Under the pieces are notes generated by a model. It saw nothing but the letters and a program-made list of their open reading frames with translations. It had not been told where the DNA came from and searched no databases. A program made the position numbers and the translations under genes. DNA of 64,000 bases from Orobanche coerulescens (lineage: Eukaryota; Streptophyta; Magnoliopsida; Lamiales; Orobanchaceae). Location: contig CM065802.1 in NCBI GenBank assembly GCA_033398695.1, positions 145,562,096-145,626,095 on the forward strand, given 5' to 3'. Shown in pieces: positions 32,576 to 44,100 of the stretch; the stretch's first letter is position 1; each line of letters begins with the position of its first letter.

Positions 32576-33900
32576 AATTTCAGGGAGTTTTCTGTTTTCT
32601 CACTTGCTTTTAAATTCTAAAAAAAACTCGGGACAGTTTTACTTTCAAGTTTGGGGGTGTTTTCATACTTATGTGTTTATTTTGTTGGTTATTTAATTAT
32701 GAAGTTTTGATTATGATTGTGGTTTGTTTTGATTATTGCAGTGTGTGGTGTGTTTTTATTATTTGGCATTGATTTTTTTTTAAATAGGTTTAGTGTATAT
32801 ATATTTCTAGATATATATATATATATATAGTATTTTGATTTGTGAAATTTCTAGATCTGGCCAGAACACCAATAAATTAGTTATATACAAGCTTCTAAAA
32901 TGGTTTTAACCGGTAAAAAAATTGTATATTCCAAAATTTTTTGAGCCTTAATCTCTCTTTCCAAGCCTTGTAATTATCATATAAAATCGAGTCATTCGTT
33001 ACCTTGAGAAAAGAAGAATCAATCGGTTGATGAAAAATAGAACTGAAATTTACATAATTTGTGGAGTTTTTGATTTTTCATGCTTAAACTAAGAAATGAT
33101 TTTCTGCAAAAATTCTATTCCCTACAAAAAGGAGTCATTGGTGAAAAGAGCTACACGTTAGCAAATAACGGTGTGAAAGCTATCACCTAAAAAAAATGAC
33201 GAAAAGGAGAAGTGTTGAGCAGCAACAGCTGCCTAATTTTAGGGGTCTTAAATTTTGCGAAAAATAAAGGACTAACCATTGTTGGTGCATATCTGCTGTC
33301 TCAGAAAAATTGGTGAAAAGAGCTACACGTTAGAAAATAACGGTGTGAAAGCTATTACCTTTTTAAAAAAAATGAGATAGAAATTATGTTAGTGAAAAGA
33401 GCTATACGTTAGCAAATAACGGTGTGAAAGCTATCACTAAGGGATGTAGTTTATGAGCAGATTTGAATTAATTAGCGGCTGAATTTCAATACACTCAATT
33501 TCGTGAAAAATCACAATATTTGATGACACCAATGAAATTCTTCTTCATATTGAGTCGAAAAATAAACGAGTGATCGAGAGCAACCATTAAAGGGAGTCGT
33601 GTGTATCACGAGTGGGAAAGAAATAATCAACCTTTTGGGGGGAAAACCTTGAATTTGGTATTACAAAATAAAAACTGTGTTTTAACTTCAAAATCATTAG
33701 TAGATTTATTTTGAATCTTGATTCATTTCTATCTACTATATAAAGCTGGTTGTTGTGTATTAATGGCATTTTGATCTCCCTTTCTCTTTATATATAATTA
33801 TTTTAATTTATGTGTGTATTAATTTTTCTTATTTTTATTTTTGGAGCATGAATAATAAAGAGTCTTGCTCGGGACTAGCAAGAATTCAAGTTTGTGGGTA
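32576..33900 (+). other. Athila 3' untranslated spacer, copy B
   Basis: Equivalent of 12906-14225: AT-rich, a (TA)n run near 32812-32828, and the hairpin repeats at 33140-33439. No gene. Confidence 0.6.
33140..33439 (+). repeat. Three imperfect hairpin repeats, Athila copy B
   Basis: Units at 33140-33187, 33312-33359 and 33390-33439. The layout is the same as in copy A. The third unit again has the paired AGTGA/TCACT ends. Confidence 0.65.
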
Positions 33901-34279
33901 TGATAAGTGTCAGTTTTGTACACTTATCTATGGTTTGTATCGATAAAATTCACCCATAATTGAGCTAGTCTACTCGTTTTTTGCTTTTAATTAATTAGTT
34001 TTTAATAATTTTATTTTTATCGGATGATGATCGGATTAAATAACTGACTTACTCAAGAAATAACATGTTTATTAAATATTCTCTTTGTTGAATTTTTATA
34101 TATTCATGTTTTAGGGCTTTTCGAGACGAATTCGGCAGTCTTTCCGGATTCAAAATTAGAGTTATATATCAAAAGTTATCATCCGAAGAAGATTTGGGGC
34201 AAAAACGCAAAGTCTGAGAAATTATGGGCTGAAAACGTAACTCTCAAAGCAACCAGTGAACAAATTGACGAAGCCAAGT

Positions 34280-34354
34280 TACGGCCGTAACTACAGAATG
34301 TTACGGCCATAAGTCATCCAAGTTACGGCCGTAACTCCTTAATGTTACGGCCGT
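34280..34354. repeat. TTACGGCCGTAA palindromes in right Athila LTR
   Basis: Same four copies as 14604-14679, with steps of 21-22 bp. Confidence 0.85.
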
Positions 34355-34484
34355 AACTCTTGACAGATTGTTATGATTTGTCTAATTTTTTATACTTTTT
34401 GTGTATTATTGAGGGGATGGCTGGCATTGAGCCGATCTATTGTAATAATGCTGGAGTTTTAGAGCTATTAGATGACTTTAGGTG

Positions 34485-34492
34485 TATAAATA
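34485..34492 (+). promoter_or_regulatory. TATA box of right Athila LTR
   Basis: TATAAATA in the same context as 14809-14816. If active it would transcribe out of the chain into E5. Confidence 0.6.
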
Positions 34493-35485
34493 GACCCCTT
34501 AGATCCTTCATCATTCATCATTCATCATATAATTTTTCACTTTTTGTAAACTTTTCTTTTTGTGTGAAGAACACACTTGTGTTCTTGAGTGATTTGCTTG
34601 AGTGTGGTATAGCATATGTTGTTCAGAGAGTTTATTGCTTCTTTCTCCTTTATCTACTAAGGGAGTAAGGATCAATTCTTTCTCTTGATTCAAATAATAA
34701 TGACCACCAAAGCTTGTATGATGTATAATAAACCCTTCATGGGCTAAGTTACCTTTAGTTGGGATTATAAACAAGGTTAGTCATGTTATTTATGTTTGTA
34801 TAAAAGATCTATTGTGAATTACTTATTATTGTGTGTGATTTTCATTTTTTAACAATCTTTATTTATTTGGCCAATAAATGACGATATTTATGGTCTTCAT
34901 ATGTTTCGAAAGAAAATATGTTTGATTAGATCAAATGATCTTCACTCTAAGTTGTTCTAGGTGATAGAAATATACCTCTAGACCTTAGATGATTCTTTGA
35001 GTTATTTTCATATATCCTAATGCTATGTATTGAAGCCAATCAACATAGAAATATAGTGGATTGATTCAATATGTAAGGGGCGTTTTATAGTTCGAAAGAG
35101 AAACCGTCTTTTTAAGGAAAATCGAATCTACACAACATAATAAGTAAATTCATCTTATGATCTCCTATACATCTTCTATAACTAATGACGAACTAAGTTT
35201 GTAATCCCAACTATTTCATTTTATCGTTAATCAATCTATTATTATTGCTATCTTGTTATTTCCTTATAATATTAAAACTAATATTGCATTTTCTTTGCAA
35301 TTATTAAACCAAACTTTTTAATTGTGTGTTTCACTTATCTTAGTATCTATAAAAATAGACTAATAGTGTATAATTCAAATTATAACCAAACTTCCTTGTG
35401 GGATCGATAAACCGGACTCAAAAAGTCCACTTTACTACTTGATACGATATCGTGCACTTGCGATAGTTACACTAAGAACGTGTCA

Positions 35486-37471
35486 TACATCTTCGTATTG
35501 TTTTAGACATTTTGAGAGCTGAGCAGTTGTATGCAAAGTTTTATAAATGTGAGTTTTCGCTCAAGGAAGTAACATTCTTCGGGCATGTAATATCAGCGGA
35601 AGGAGTTCGGGTTGATCAACAGAAGATAGAGGCATGGGAACCACCTAAGAATGTGAAGGAAGTGAGGAGTTTTCTATGACTTGCGGGTTATTACCGTAGG
35701 TTCGTCGAGTGATTTTCTAGGATCGCTCGACCACTAACACAGTTGCTTCAGAAAACTCAGATATTCGAGTGGAACATAGGTAGAAGAGTTTCGAGGAGTT
35801 AAAGAAACGGTTGCCTACCGCACCAGTTCTAGCTTTGCCTCAGGGGAATGAGGATTTTGTGGTTTATAGTGATTCTTTAGGCCTCAGACTTGGATGTGTT
35901 TTGATGCAGAGAGATAGGATTATTGCTTATGTGTCTCGACAGTTGAAACTATATGAAGCAAATTACCCTACACATAATTTAGAGTTAGCTGCGATCGTTT
36001 TCGCTTTGAAAATTTGGAGGCATTATCTCTATGGGTCGTCATGTAAGATTTACACATACCACAAGAGCCTGAAGAATATCTTCAGCCAGAAAGAATTGAA
36101 CATGAGGCAATGGAGATGGCTAGAATTAATCAAGGACTACGATCTTGAGATTCTTTATCACCCGAGCAAGGCCAATGTAGTAGCTGATGCGTTGAGCCGT
36201 AGGCCGATGGCCCTTCAGATGTTAGAAGTACTTACGCCTCAAAGCAAGATCCAACGGGATTTAATTTTTTAGAATATCGAGGTTTGGCTTCATAGAGTTC
36301 AGAGTCAGTTGTGTGCATTAGAAATCACTTCGTCTTTGATTGATTATATCAAGGCGAGACAGTATGATGACCCATTTTTAGTTCAGTTGAGAGAGGATGT
36401 GAAGAAGGGGAAAGCCCTTGGGTTTGTAATACATGAGGACGGAATTTTGAGATTTAGAGGCAGATTTGTGTACCATGCAATGTGGAGTTGAGGCAGAAGA
36501 TTTTGAGAGAAGCTCATACTACACCTTATTCCATACACCCTGGTACAAGCAAAATGTACAAGGATGTAAGGAGTAACTTTTGGTGGAGCAACTTAAAGAC
36601 AGACGTTAGTGAGTTCGTGTCGAAGTGTTTGACCGGTCAGAACGTTAAGATCGAGCAGCTACTCACGAGGTTATTGCGACCACTTCCTATTCCGGAGTGG
36701 AAGTGGGAGGATATTTCTATGGATTTCATTACCAGCATGCCTAGGACTCGGACCGGAATGAACATGATTTGGGTCGTTGTCGATCGACTAACCAAATATG
36801 CTCATTTCCTAGGTATTAAGGATACGTGGGGACCGGAGAGTCTAGCCCGGGTGTTCATTGCAGAAATCGTAAGGTTGCATGGGACTCCTAAGAGTATTAT
36901 TTCTGATAGAGATGGTCGGTTTGTATTGCATTTTTGGCAGGCTGTTCATCAAGCTTTGGGGACCGAGTTGAGACTCAGTACATCCTACCATCCCCAGACT
37001 GACGGACGGTCGGAACGGACGATACAGACATTAGAGGATATGTTGCGAGCCTGTGCTTTAGACTGAAAAGATGATTAGGAGTCGCACCTATCGTTGATCG
37101 AGTTTACGTACAACAATAGTTGGCACGCCTCGATCAAAATGGCACCATTTGAGGCATTGTACAGAAGAATGTACAGATCGCCAGTGTGTTGGGATGATGC
37201 ATCTGAATTGATTGATACTGAACCAAATTTAGTAGTTGAGATGAGAGAGAAGATTGCCTTGATCCATGAGAGATTGTTAACGGCCCAGAGTCGACATAAA
37301 TCCTATGCCGACATGCATCGCCGACCGTTAGAGTTTGAGGTTGGAGACCATGTGTTACTGAAGGTGTCGCCGACTTGGGGAGTTTACCGCTTCGGTCGGA
37401 AAGGTAAACTTAGTCCGAGGTATATTGGACCCTTCGAGGTTTTAGAGCGAGTTGGAGATCTTGCATATCAG
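35486..37471 (+). pseudogene. pol: E5 pol, left part (RT end, RNase H, integrase)
   Basis: It begins inside RT, where the Athila chain ends, and runs through RNase H ([18 protein letters not shown] near 35845) and integrase (MDFITSMPRTRT near 36720, SIISDRDGRFV near 36895). Damage: stop near 35678, a small deletion near 35630, the RNase H TDH Asp changed to Tyr (YTYHKSLK), a stop at 36270, the last zinc-finger Cys changed to Gly (CLTGQNVK), and two stops near 37063-37078. At 37471 the reading frame jumps to E3 gag on the other strand. The segment 36877-37471 is repeated at 48387-48981. Confidence 0.85.
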
Positions 37472-38477
37472 GTGCGAAACAGTCACGTCGAACATGCCCC
37501 GCTTTGCCACAGTTATAACATTTCTTCCCTGCGTCTGAAACGGTCGGTGATTCCCGGAACTTCTTTCCACCTCGAGAAGGATGCGGAGGCCTCTTGGATG
37601 AATGAAATGAGGACTGGCCCCTGTGGGGCCCACTACTCTTATTCTCCGTGAAGTTGCCAGACACTTTCTGCTTCTTTGCTTCCGTTGATTTCTCTACTGC
37701 CGCCTCTTTCATATCATAGGCCAGCACCTTGTCCTGATACTGTCGCAATGTGGTACATTCAAATCCGGACATATACTGCTGAATTTCCGGCTTCATCCGC
37801 ATGTCGAAATGAAAAATCCTCTCTGCCTCGGTTCTGACCAAGTGGCGCACATAAGACAGCTTGTGATTAAAAGTCTTAATCACGTCTGTCACAGATGCCT
37901 CTGAATTCTGTGGGGAGAAAAATTCTCGGACTCGGGCCTCCCTAACTGGGCGAGGACAATACTGCGCTTCCATCATTAATTTGAACTCCGTCCAGTCAGC
38001 ATTATGCTCCTCAGGTCGAATGGCCTCCCACCAGTCGAAAGCCTCCCCAGTCAGCAGATACTGGGAGATCGGAACCTTTCTGTCGTTAGGACAGTTGATC
38101 CCAGCAAAGATCTTCTCTAACTCCTTCAACCAGTGATCCCACGAAAGCGTCTCAGTATAACCGTCGAATTTTGGAGGATGCAATTTGGCCACTTCAGTAA
38201 GCCATTTGTCTCCCTGGTTATCCTCGTTATGCTGTTGTCCCATCGCCGTCTGCATGCGATCAACAACCTGAGCAAACTGGTTTATCTGGGCAACCACCTG
38301 TTGAAGCACTCCCGGCAGGTTAGGATCTGTATTATTATTTGTTGATCCCTGCTGTCCTCCAGAATGGGAATCAGTTCGACTAGCAGAAATTTCAGGGGTA
38401 CATGCCGAATCCTCCTGCCTCGCATTCCCATGTCCGCATCCACGACCACGTCCGCGTCCACGACCTCCCCTCAACAT
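37472..38477 (-). pseudogene. gag: E3 partial second gag (3'-truncated, frame open)
   Basis: The ATG at 38477 opens MLRGGRGRGRGRG. The capsid region has PPKFDGYTETLSWDHWLKEL and FDWWEAIRP, followed by [23 protein letters not shown] knuckle ([14 protein letters not shown]) lies at the truncated end. The frame is open throughout, unlike the full copy at 45750, which has a stop at 45333. Only the first zinc knuckle remains; protease and the rest are missing because the junction with E5 lies at 37471/37472. Confidence 0.8.
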
Positions 38478-38697
38478 ACTGTAAACACAAATACTCAATA
38501 TCCAGGGCAAACTTTCTAAAAGAAAGTCCGTCAATATTCACAAAACAGGAATTAAATAAAACGGTAGTATTTGGGATTAGGAGACTTACAACCACGGTCC
38601 ACACGACGATGCTGGCTCAGCAGTGATGTTACAAACGACCAATAATCAAATAACGTAAACAGACCCAACCAACCCGACTGCCAAGATATCCATGAAT

Positions 38698-38713
38698 CTT
38701 AGCTCTGATACCA
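38698..38713 (-). other. Primer binding site, tRNA-iMet type, E3 second unit
   Basis: TGGTATCAGAGCTAAG on the minus strand, five bases from the LTR end. It shows that the LTR at 38719 is followed by a second internal region. Confidence 0.85.
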
Positions 38714-39721
38714 TATTCTGTAACACACCGAGATATTCGGAATAATTACAGCACCGTAAATCCTTGATATAAGAATTTACAAGGCTAATTTGAAGACAAT
38801 GGAAATAATACAGAAGTGTCATTAATGAAAGGAATTTCAAACTCGTTCGACAATTCAAATAAATTCATTATTACAAATTGTTCCCAAGACAACAACAGCA
38901 TAAACGTACTCGAGTACTGAAATAACCGGAAAATAAGACAACATAATCCACATCACTGAGCCACTTCATCGTCATGTCGGTACTGTGGCTGCTTCCCCGT
39001 TCCACGGCTACCTGAACATCAAAACAAATGTCCACCCCCGAAGGGGTTAGCAAAACAATGCCAGTACAAGTATCGTACTACAATAAATCATCAATGCATC
39101 ATAAAACATACAAAACGGACTCCCGTCATCGGAATCCAACGATGTGAATCCTTACGATTCCATCAACATAATACAGGGTAATCCAACAATCCAGCGCCCT
39201 CGGTATAGATCCCCATGATGATCCCGTCGGACCAACACATGGTGGAAAACCCGTCCAACGATCCAGCGCCCTCAGCATAGATCCCCATGATGATCCCGTA
39301 AGACCAACGCATGGTGGACATTCGATCCAGCGCCCTCAGCATAGATCCTCATGATCCCCTCGGATCATTTTCAACACAACCATTATAATTATGCATACAC
39401 ATATGCAAATCAACACGTTCATCAACGTAAATATCATGACAACTCAAAGAATATAGTCACATGTTCAACAACACGAATAAATCGTACACATGATCAATAA
39501 TGCAATATCAATAAACTTAAAATACGATACTTGCCTCAAAGATGGAAAGAACAAATCACTCCAACGAATCTCAACACACTCGAAGACCGTCTCCCTCGAT
39601 CAATGTAGCAAGCTCGAACCTTAAGAAAAGAAATAATATAGAATTCATCTTATGTCGTACGAATGTCTAACAACCCGGTCTACGGCCGAAAGCTCTAAAA
39701 ATGCAGTCTGCCTGAACTACT

Positions 39722-39936
39722 TAGTGTACGCTACGTACTCTACGTAACGTGCGCTAAGCCTTCCCGTTAGCGTACGTAAACGACGAAGTCTAGCGTACGC
39801 TAACTTATGTACCGGCAGTCCTCTCTGATCAGCCGACTGACTCGCCCGGAGTCATAACGTACATTACGTACCAAACGTAGCGTATGTTAATCATTCCCGA
39901 TAGCGCACGTTAATATATACATCTTAGCGTGCGCTA
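39722..39936. repeat. TARCGYRCGYTA palindrome ladder (downstream of TATA), E3 left LTR
   Basis: Starts at 39722, 39745, 39768, 39791, then 39855, 39878, 39901, 39925. All steps within the two groups of four are 23 or 24 bp. Words vary at the third and tenth bases in a mostly self-complementary way. Confidence 0.9.
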
Positions 39937-40637
39937 CCTGTGCATGGCAGTTACTACTGGGCAGAAAACTTAATCTAATGGTGAAGAAACTCATGAAATC
40001 TTCAGTGCTAATACATGTCATCTTCGTGTATATCATGCTTATACGGTTTGTGAAAGATCTTTATGGATTAATCGACTACGAGATACAAGGATACTTTATA
40101 ATCATCACAACACCATAATTCATCTTGATCTTCAAGAAAATATCCTTAGTTCAATCCATTTCATGTCCCAAAACGTATGATTCTATTATGTAAAGACTTA
40201 AGAACTTGATAATCTCCATATACTGGTCACAATCGGTTTGAAGCTTCATGAATATGCTAGGAGTTCAAACACTAAAAGGTTCAATGGTTTATACGATGAA
40301 GAAGTACCGAAACATCGAAAATATCCTTCTAACACCTGATGATCGACTACTTACGAATTTAACTGACTAGATAATCCCAAATCATGATCAAAACATCCTT
40401 CAGAATACTACTAATATTGGTGAAGAATCACCTACCTCAAAGTAGCGAAGAACACGAAGGAACTTTGAAGAAATCCTACACAGAGAGCTTGAACACCAAT
40501 CTCCAATGATCTACAATCTTCAACTCGGGCTAGGATGATGATATGAAGGGTTTAGGATGGAGAGAATGACTCTCTATGTCTCAGAATTCGGGTTTGGAAA
40601 GTGATGAAAGCTAAAAAAATGAAAAAGGGTGTTGTCC

Positions 40638-40646
40638 TATAAATAG
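40638..40646 (-). promoter_or_regulatory. TATA-like element of E3 left LTR
   Basis: CTATTTATA on the minus strand, 11 bp downstream of the palindrome at 40658-40669. Confidence 0.5.
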
Positions 40647-40657
40647 AAAATGGTTAT

Positions 40658-40966
40658 TAGCGCGCGCTAGTCCATATTCATAGCGTGCGCTAACGGATAT
40701 TCCAAAACTTACTGACTTCACTGTACTCAGCATTTAGCGTGCGCTATTCTCATATCAGTAGCGTGCGTTACTACGTTGACTTGGCTTTTTCCCAAAAGCT
40801 GTCCAGGTTCATCCCGACATAATCCCAACGAAATCCGCGGCCTGATCTCACCTACCAACATGTCTCACTCATGCTGATTACATATAGCACGCGCTAAGGT
40901 TCATATATAGCGTGCGCTACTAAACCCAAATTAGCGTACGCTGCACCTAGTCGATAGCGTGCGCTA
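40658..40966. repeat. TAGCGYRCGCTA palindrome ladder (U3), E3 left LTR
   Basis: Starts at 40658, 40681; 40735, 40759; 40885, 40908, 40932, 40955. All in-group steps are 23 or 24 bp. The innermost copy abuts the TATA-like element. Confidence 0.9.
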
Positions 40967-41116
40967 CAAGTGCAAAATCACAATATTGAACACAATCATG
41001 AAATCATCTGCTCAACAACACCGGATCATGAAATACAGAGAATAATACTCAGATCAAAATACAACAAATACAATATCACAAGGTTCAATTACATATCAGA
41101 AATCTCGGGTATTACA

Positions 41117-41130
41117 TCCTTCCTCCCTAA
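41117..41130 (-). other. Polypurine tract of E3
   Basis: TTAGGGAGGAAGGA on the minus strand, directly before the LTR. Confidence 0.75.
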
Positions 41131-41151
41131 AAAGAAGTTTCGTCCCAAAAC

Positions 41152-44100
41152 TTAAGATGAAAACAACTCTGGATATCTAGCCTTCATACTGTCCTCCGTT
41201 TCCCAAGTGGCCTCTTCAGCTCCATGTCATGACCATTGTACTTTAACCAAGTGTATTGGTTTATTCCTCAATTGTTTGATCCGATTCTCAAGTATCTTGA
41301 TTGGTCTCTCTTCGAAGGTACCGTCATTAGCTATCTCGATCTCGTCGAAATCATTGGTATGACTGGGGTCTGGTACATACTTCCGCAATTAGGATACGTG
41401 AAACACACTGTGAACGAGACTCAGCGATGGCGGTAAGGCCAACCTGTATGCTAAATCCCCAACTCTCTCGAGGATCTCAAATGGTCCGATATATCTCGGA
41501 CTTAGCTTACCTTTCCTCCCAAAACGAAAAATTCCTCGTGTAGGAGACACCTTCAATAGTACGTGGTCCCCACTCTCGAACTCTAGCGGGCGACGACTCA
41601 CATCAGCATAAGACTTCTGTCGACTCTGGGCAGTCAGCAGTCTTTCCCGAATCAAAGCTATCTTCTCTTGAGTCTGAACTATCAATTCTGGTTCCGTCCC
41701 GATCAAGTCCGAAGAATCATCCCAGAACAGGGGTGATCGACATCTCCTCCCATACAAAGCTTCAAACGGTGCCATCTTAATAGAAGCATGCCAACTATTG
41801 TTATATGTGAATTCAATCAACGGCAAGTGAATTTCCCAGTCAGTTGACCAATCCAAGGCACACGCTCTAAGCATGTCTTCTACTGTCTGAATAGTCCTTT
41901 CGGAGTGACCGTCCGTCTGAGGATGATAAGCCGTGCTAAAGTTTAGCTCGGTCTCCAAAGCCCTGTGAACTGCCTTCCAGAAGTGCGACACGAAGCGGCC
42001 ATCCCGATCTGAAATAATGGTCTTCGGTGTCCCATGTAATCTGAATATCTCTGTAATAAATACTCGCGCCAATCTCTCGGGTCCCCAAGTATCTTTAATT
42101 CCTAGGAAATGAGCCGACTTGGTTAGTCGATCAACTACAACCCAAATCATGTTCATTCCCGTCTTGGTCCTTGGCATACCGGTGATGAAATCCATCGAGA
42201 TATCCTCCCACTTCCACTCAGGGATCGGAAGTGGCTTTAACATCCCGGAAGGTCGCTAATGTTCAATCTTAACCTGCTGACAAGTCAAACACTTCGAAAC
42301 GTACTCTGCTACGTCCTTATTCATATTTCCCCGCCAGAAGTTTTGTTTTATATCTTTATACATTTTACTACTGCCCGGGTGAATAGAATAGGGCGCGCCG
42401 TGAGCTTCCTTCAGAATCGTCCGCCTCAAATCATCATCATCGGGAACGCAAAGTTGACTCTGAAATCTCAGAACTCCATCATCTTGTATCACGAATCCTG
42501 GGGCCCTTCCTTTCTTTACTTCGTCACATAACCTAAGGATCAGAGAATCGTTCAACTGTTTAGATTTGATTCCCTCGACTAGTGACGAAGTCAGTTCCAT
42601 CACATATAGTTGCCCTTGGATTCCTGGTGCTAATACTTCAATCCCTTCGCGGATTAGTTCTCGTTGAATGCTGGTTTGGGGCGTAAGTGATTCCAACACT
42701 CGAAGAGAAACAGGTTTACGGCTCAATGCATCGGCTACTACGTTTGCTTTACCCGGATGATAGAGAATCTCCAAATCGTAATCCTTGATCAATTCTAGCC
42801 ACCTTCTCTGCCTCATGTTTAATTCTTTCTGACTGAAAATGTACTTGAGGCTTTTATGATCTGTAAAGATCTGACAGTGAGTGCCGTATAAATAATGTCG
42901 CCAAATTTTCAAGGCAAAGACCACAGCTGCTAGCTCCAGATCATGAGTCGGGTAATTAACTTCGTACGGTTTCAACTGCCGAGAAGCATAGGCAATCACC
43001 TTATCCTTTTGCATCAACACACATCCCAGACCCTGATTTGAAGCATCGCTGTATACCATGAATCCATCAGTTCCATCTGGTAACGCTAATATAGGTGCTG
43101 TCGTCAGTCTCCTCTTAAGTTCATCAAATCCAACCTGGCATTTCTCATCCCACGTGAACTTTTGAGTTTTCTGTAACAGCTGAGTGAGCGGACGAGCAAT
43201 TTTGGAAAATCCCTCTACAAAACGGCGATAATATCCAGCAAGTCCTAAGAAGCTTCGGACTTCCTTCACGTTTTTAGGAGCTTCCCATTCCAAGATTGCT
43301 TCGACTTTCTTCGGGTCCACCTGAACTCCGTCCACTGATATCACATGCTCAAGGAAAGTTACTTCCCTAAGCCAGAACTCGCATTTGGAAAGCTTCGCAT
43401 AAAGCTGTTCATTCCTCAAGGTGCTCAAAACCACACGCAAATGCTCGGCATGCTCTTCTGTGTCTTTCGAATAGATCAAGATGTCATCAATGAAAATGAC
43501 CACAAACTTATCTAGATATTCTAAGAATACCCGATTCATCAATTGCATAAATACCACGAATTCATAGTGCCCGTACCGGGATCTGAAAGCAAATTTCGGT
43601 ATATCCGATTCCTTAATTCTCAACTGATGATATCCTGATCGCAAGTCAATTTTCGAGAATACCCTTGCCCCTTGCAGTTGATCAAACAAGTCGTCGATCC
43701 GAGGTATAGGATATTTGTTCTTGATCGTCACCTTGTTTAGCTCCCTGTAATCGATACATAATCGGAGGGATCTATCTTTCTTCCGGACAAAGAGGACGGG
43801 TGCTCCCCAAGGAGAAACGCTAGGTTGAATGTAACCCTTCTGCAATAATTCCTCCAGTTGCTTCTTTAGTTCATACATCTCGGTTGGCACCATACGGTAT
43901 GGTGCTCTAGAAATAGGAGCGGCTCCAGGTTCAAATTCGATATTGAACTCCACTTCTCTCTGCGGAGGTAACCCAGGTAGTTCGTCAGGGAATACATCTG
44001 AGAATTTATTCACAACTGGAATAGACGAGAGCTCTACTCCTCCTTCTTTCTTCATGGCGTAGCACCAAAATCCGTGACAACCCTGCTTCAGCAATTTCAC

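Larger units (their letters stand above)
7142..35485 (+). mobile_element. Athila (Ty3/gypsy) shared-LTR chain: internal A, LTR, internal B, LTR
   Basis: Internal A (7142-14225) is followed by an LTR (14226-15810), a tRNA-Asp-type primer site, internal B (15811-33900, interrupted by E2) and a second LTR (33901-35485). Both LTRs are 1585 bp long. The left part of internal A and its 5' LTR lie beyond the SIRE-like array and the window edge. Both internals have gag/pol, an intron-led accessory ORF, a palindrome array and three hairpins in the same order. The right end at 35485 abuts E5 reverse transcriptase, so the chain was inserted into E5. Confidence 0.85.
33901..35485 (+). repeat. Athila LTR (right end of chain)
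   Basis: 1585 bp, starting TGATAAGTGTCAG and ending AACGTGTCA. Palindromes start at 34280, 34301 (variant), 34323 and 34345. TATA box at 34485-34492. The next base (35486) is E5 reverse transcriptase sequence. Confidence 0.9.
38719..41116 (-). repeat. E3 LTR (middle of chain)
   Basis: 2398 bp, ends TGTAATACCC and CGGTGTGTTACA on the minus strand. In sense order: palindromes 40966-40658, TATA-like 40646-40638, further palindromes 39936-39722, three GACGGGATCATC-type modules (39370-39181), a CCCCTTCGGGGG hairpin (39050-39035), LTR end. It serves as 3' LTR of the full unit and 5' LTR of the truncated unit. Confidence 0.9.

Noticed and set aside
37094..37651. A chimeric E5 integrase with a new C-terminus from 37472
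   Set aside because: The tail is antisense E3 gag read through the junction; it is an accidental extension, not a fusion gene.
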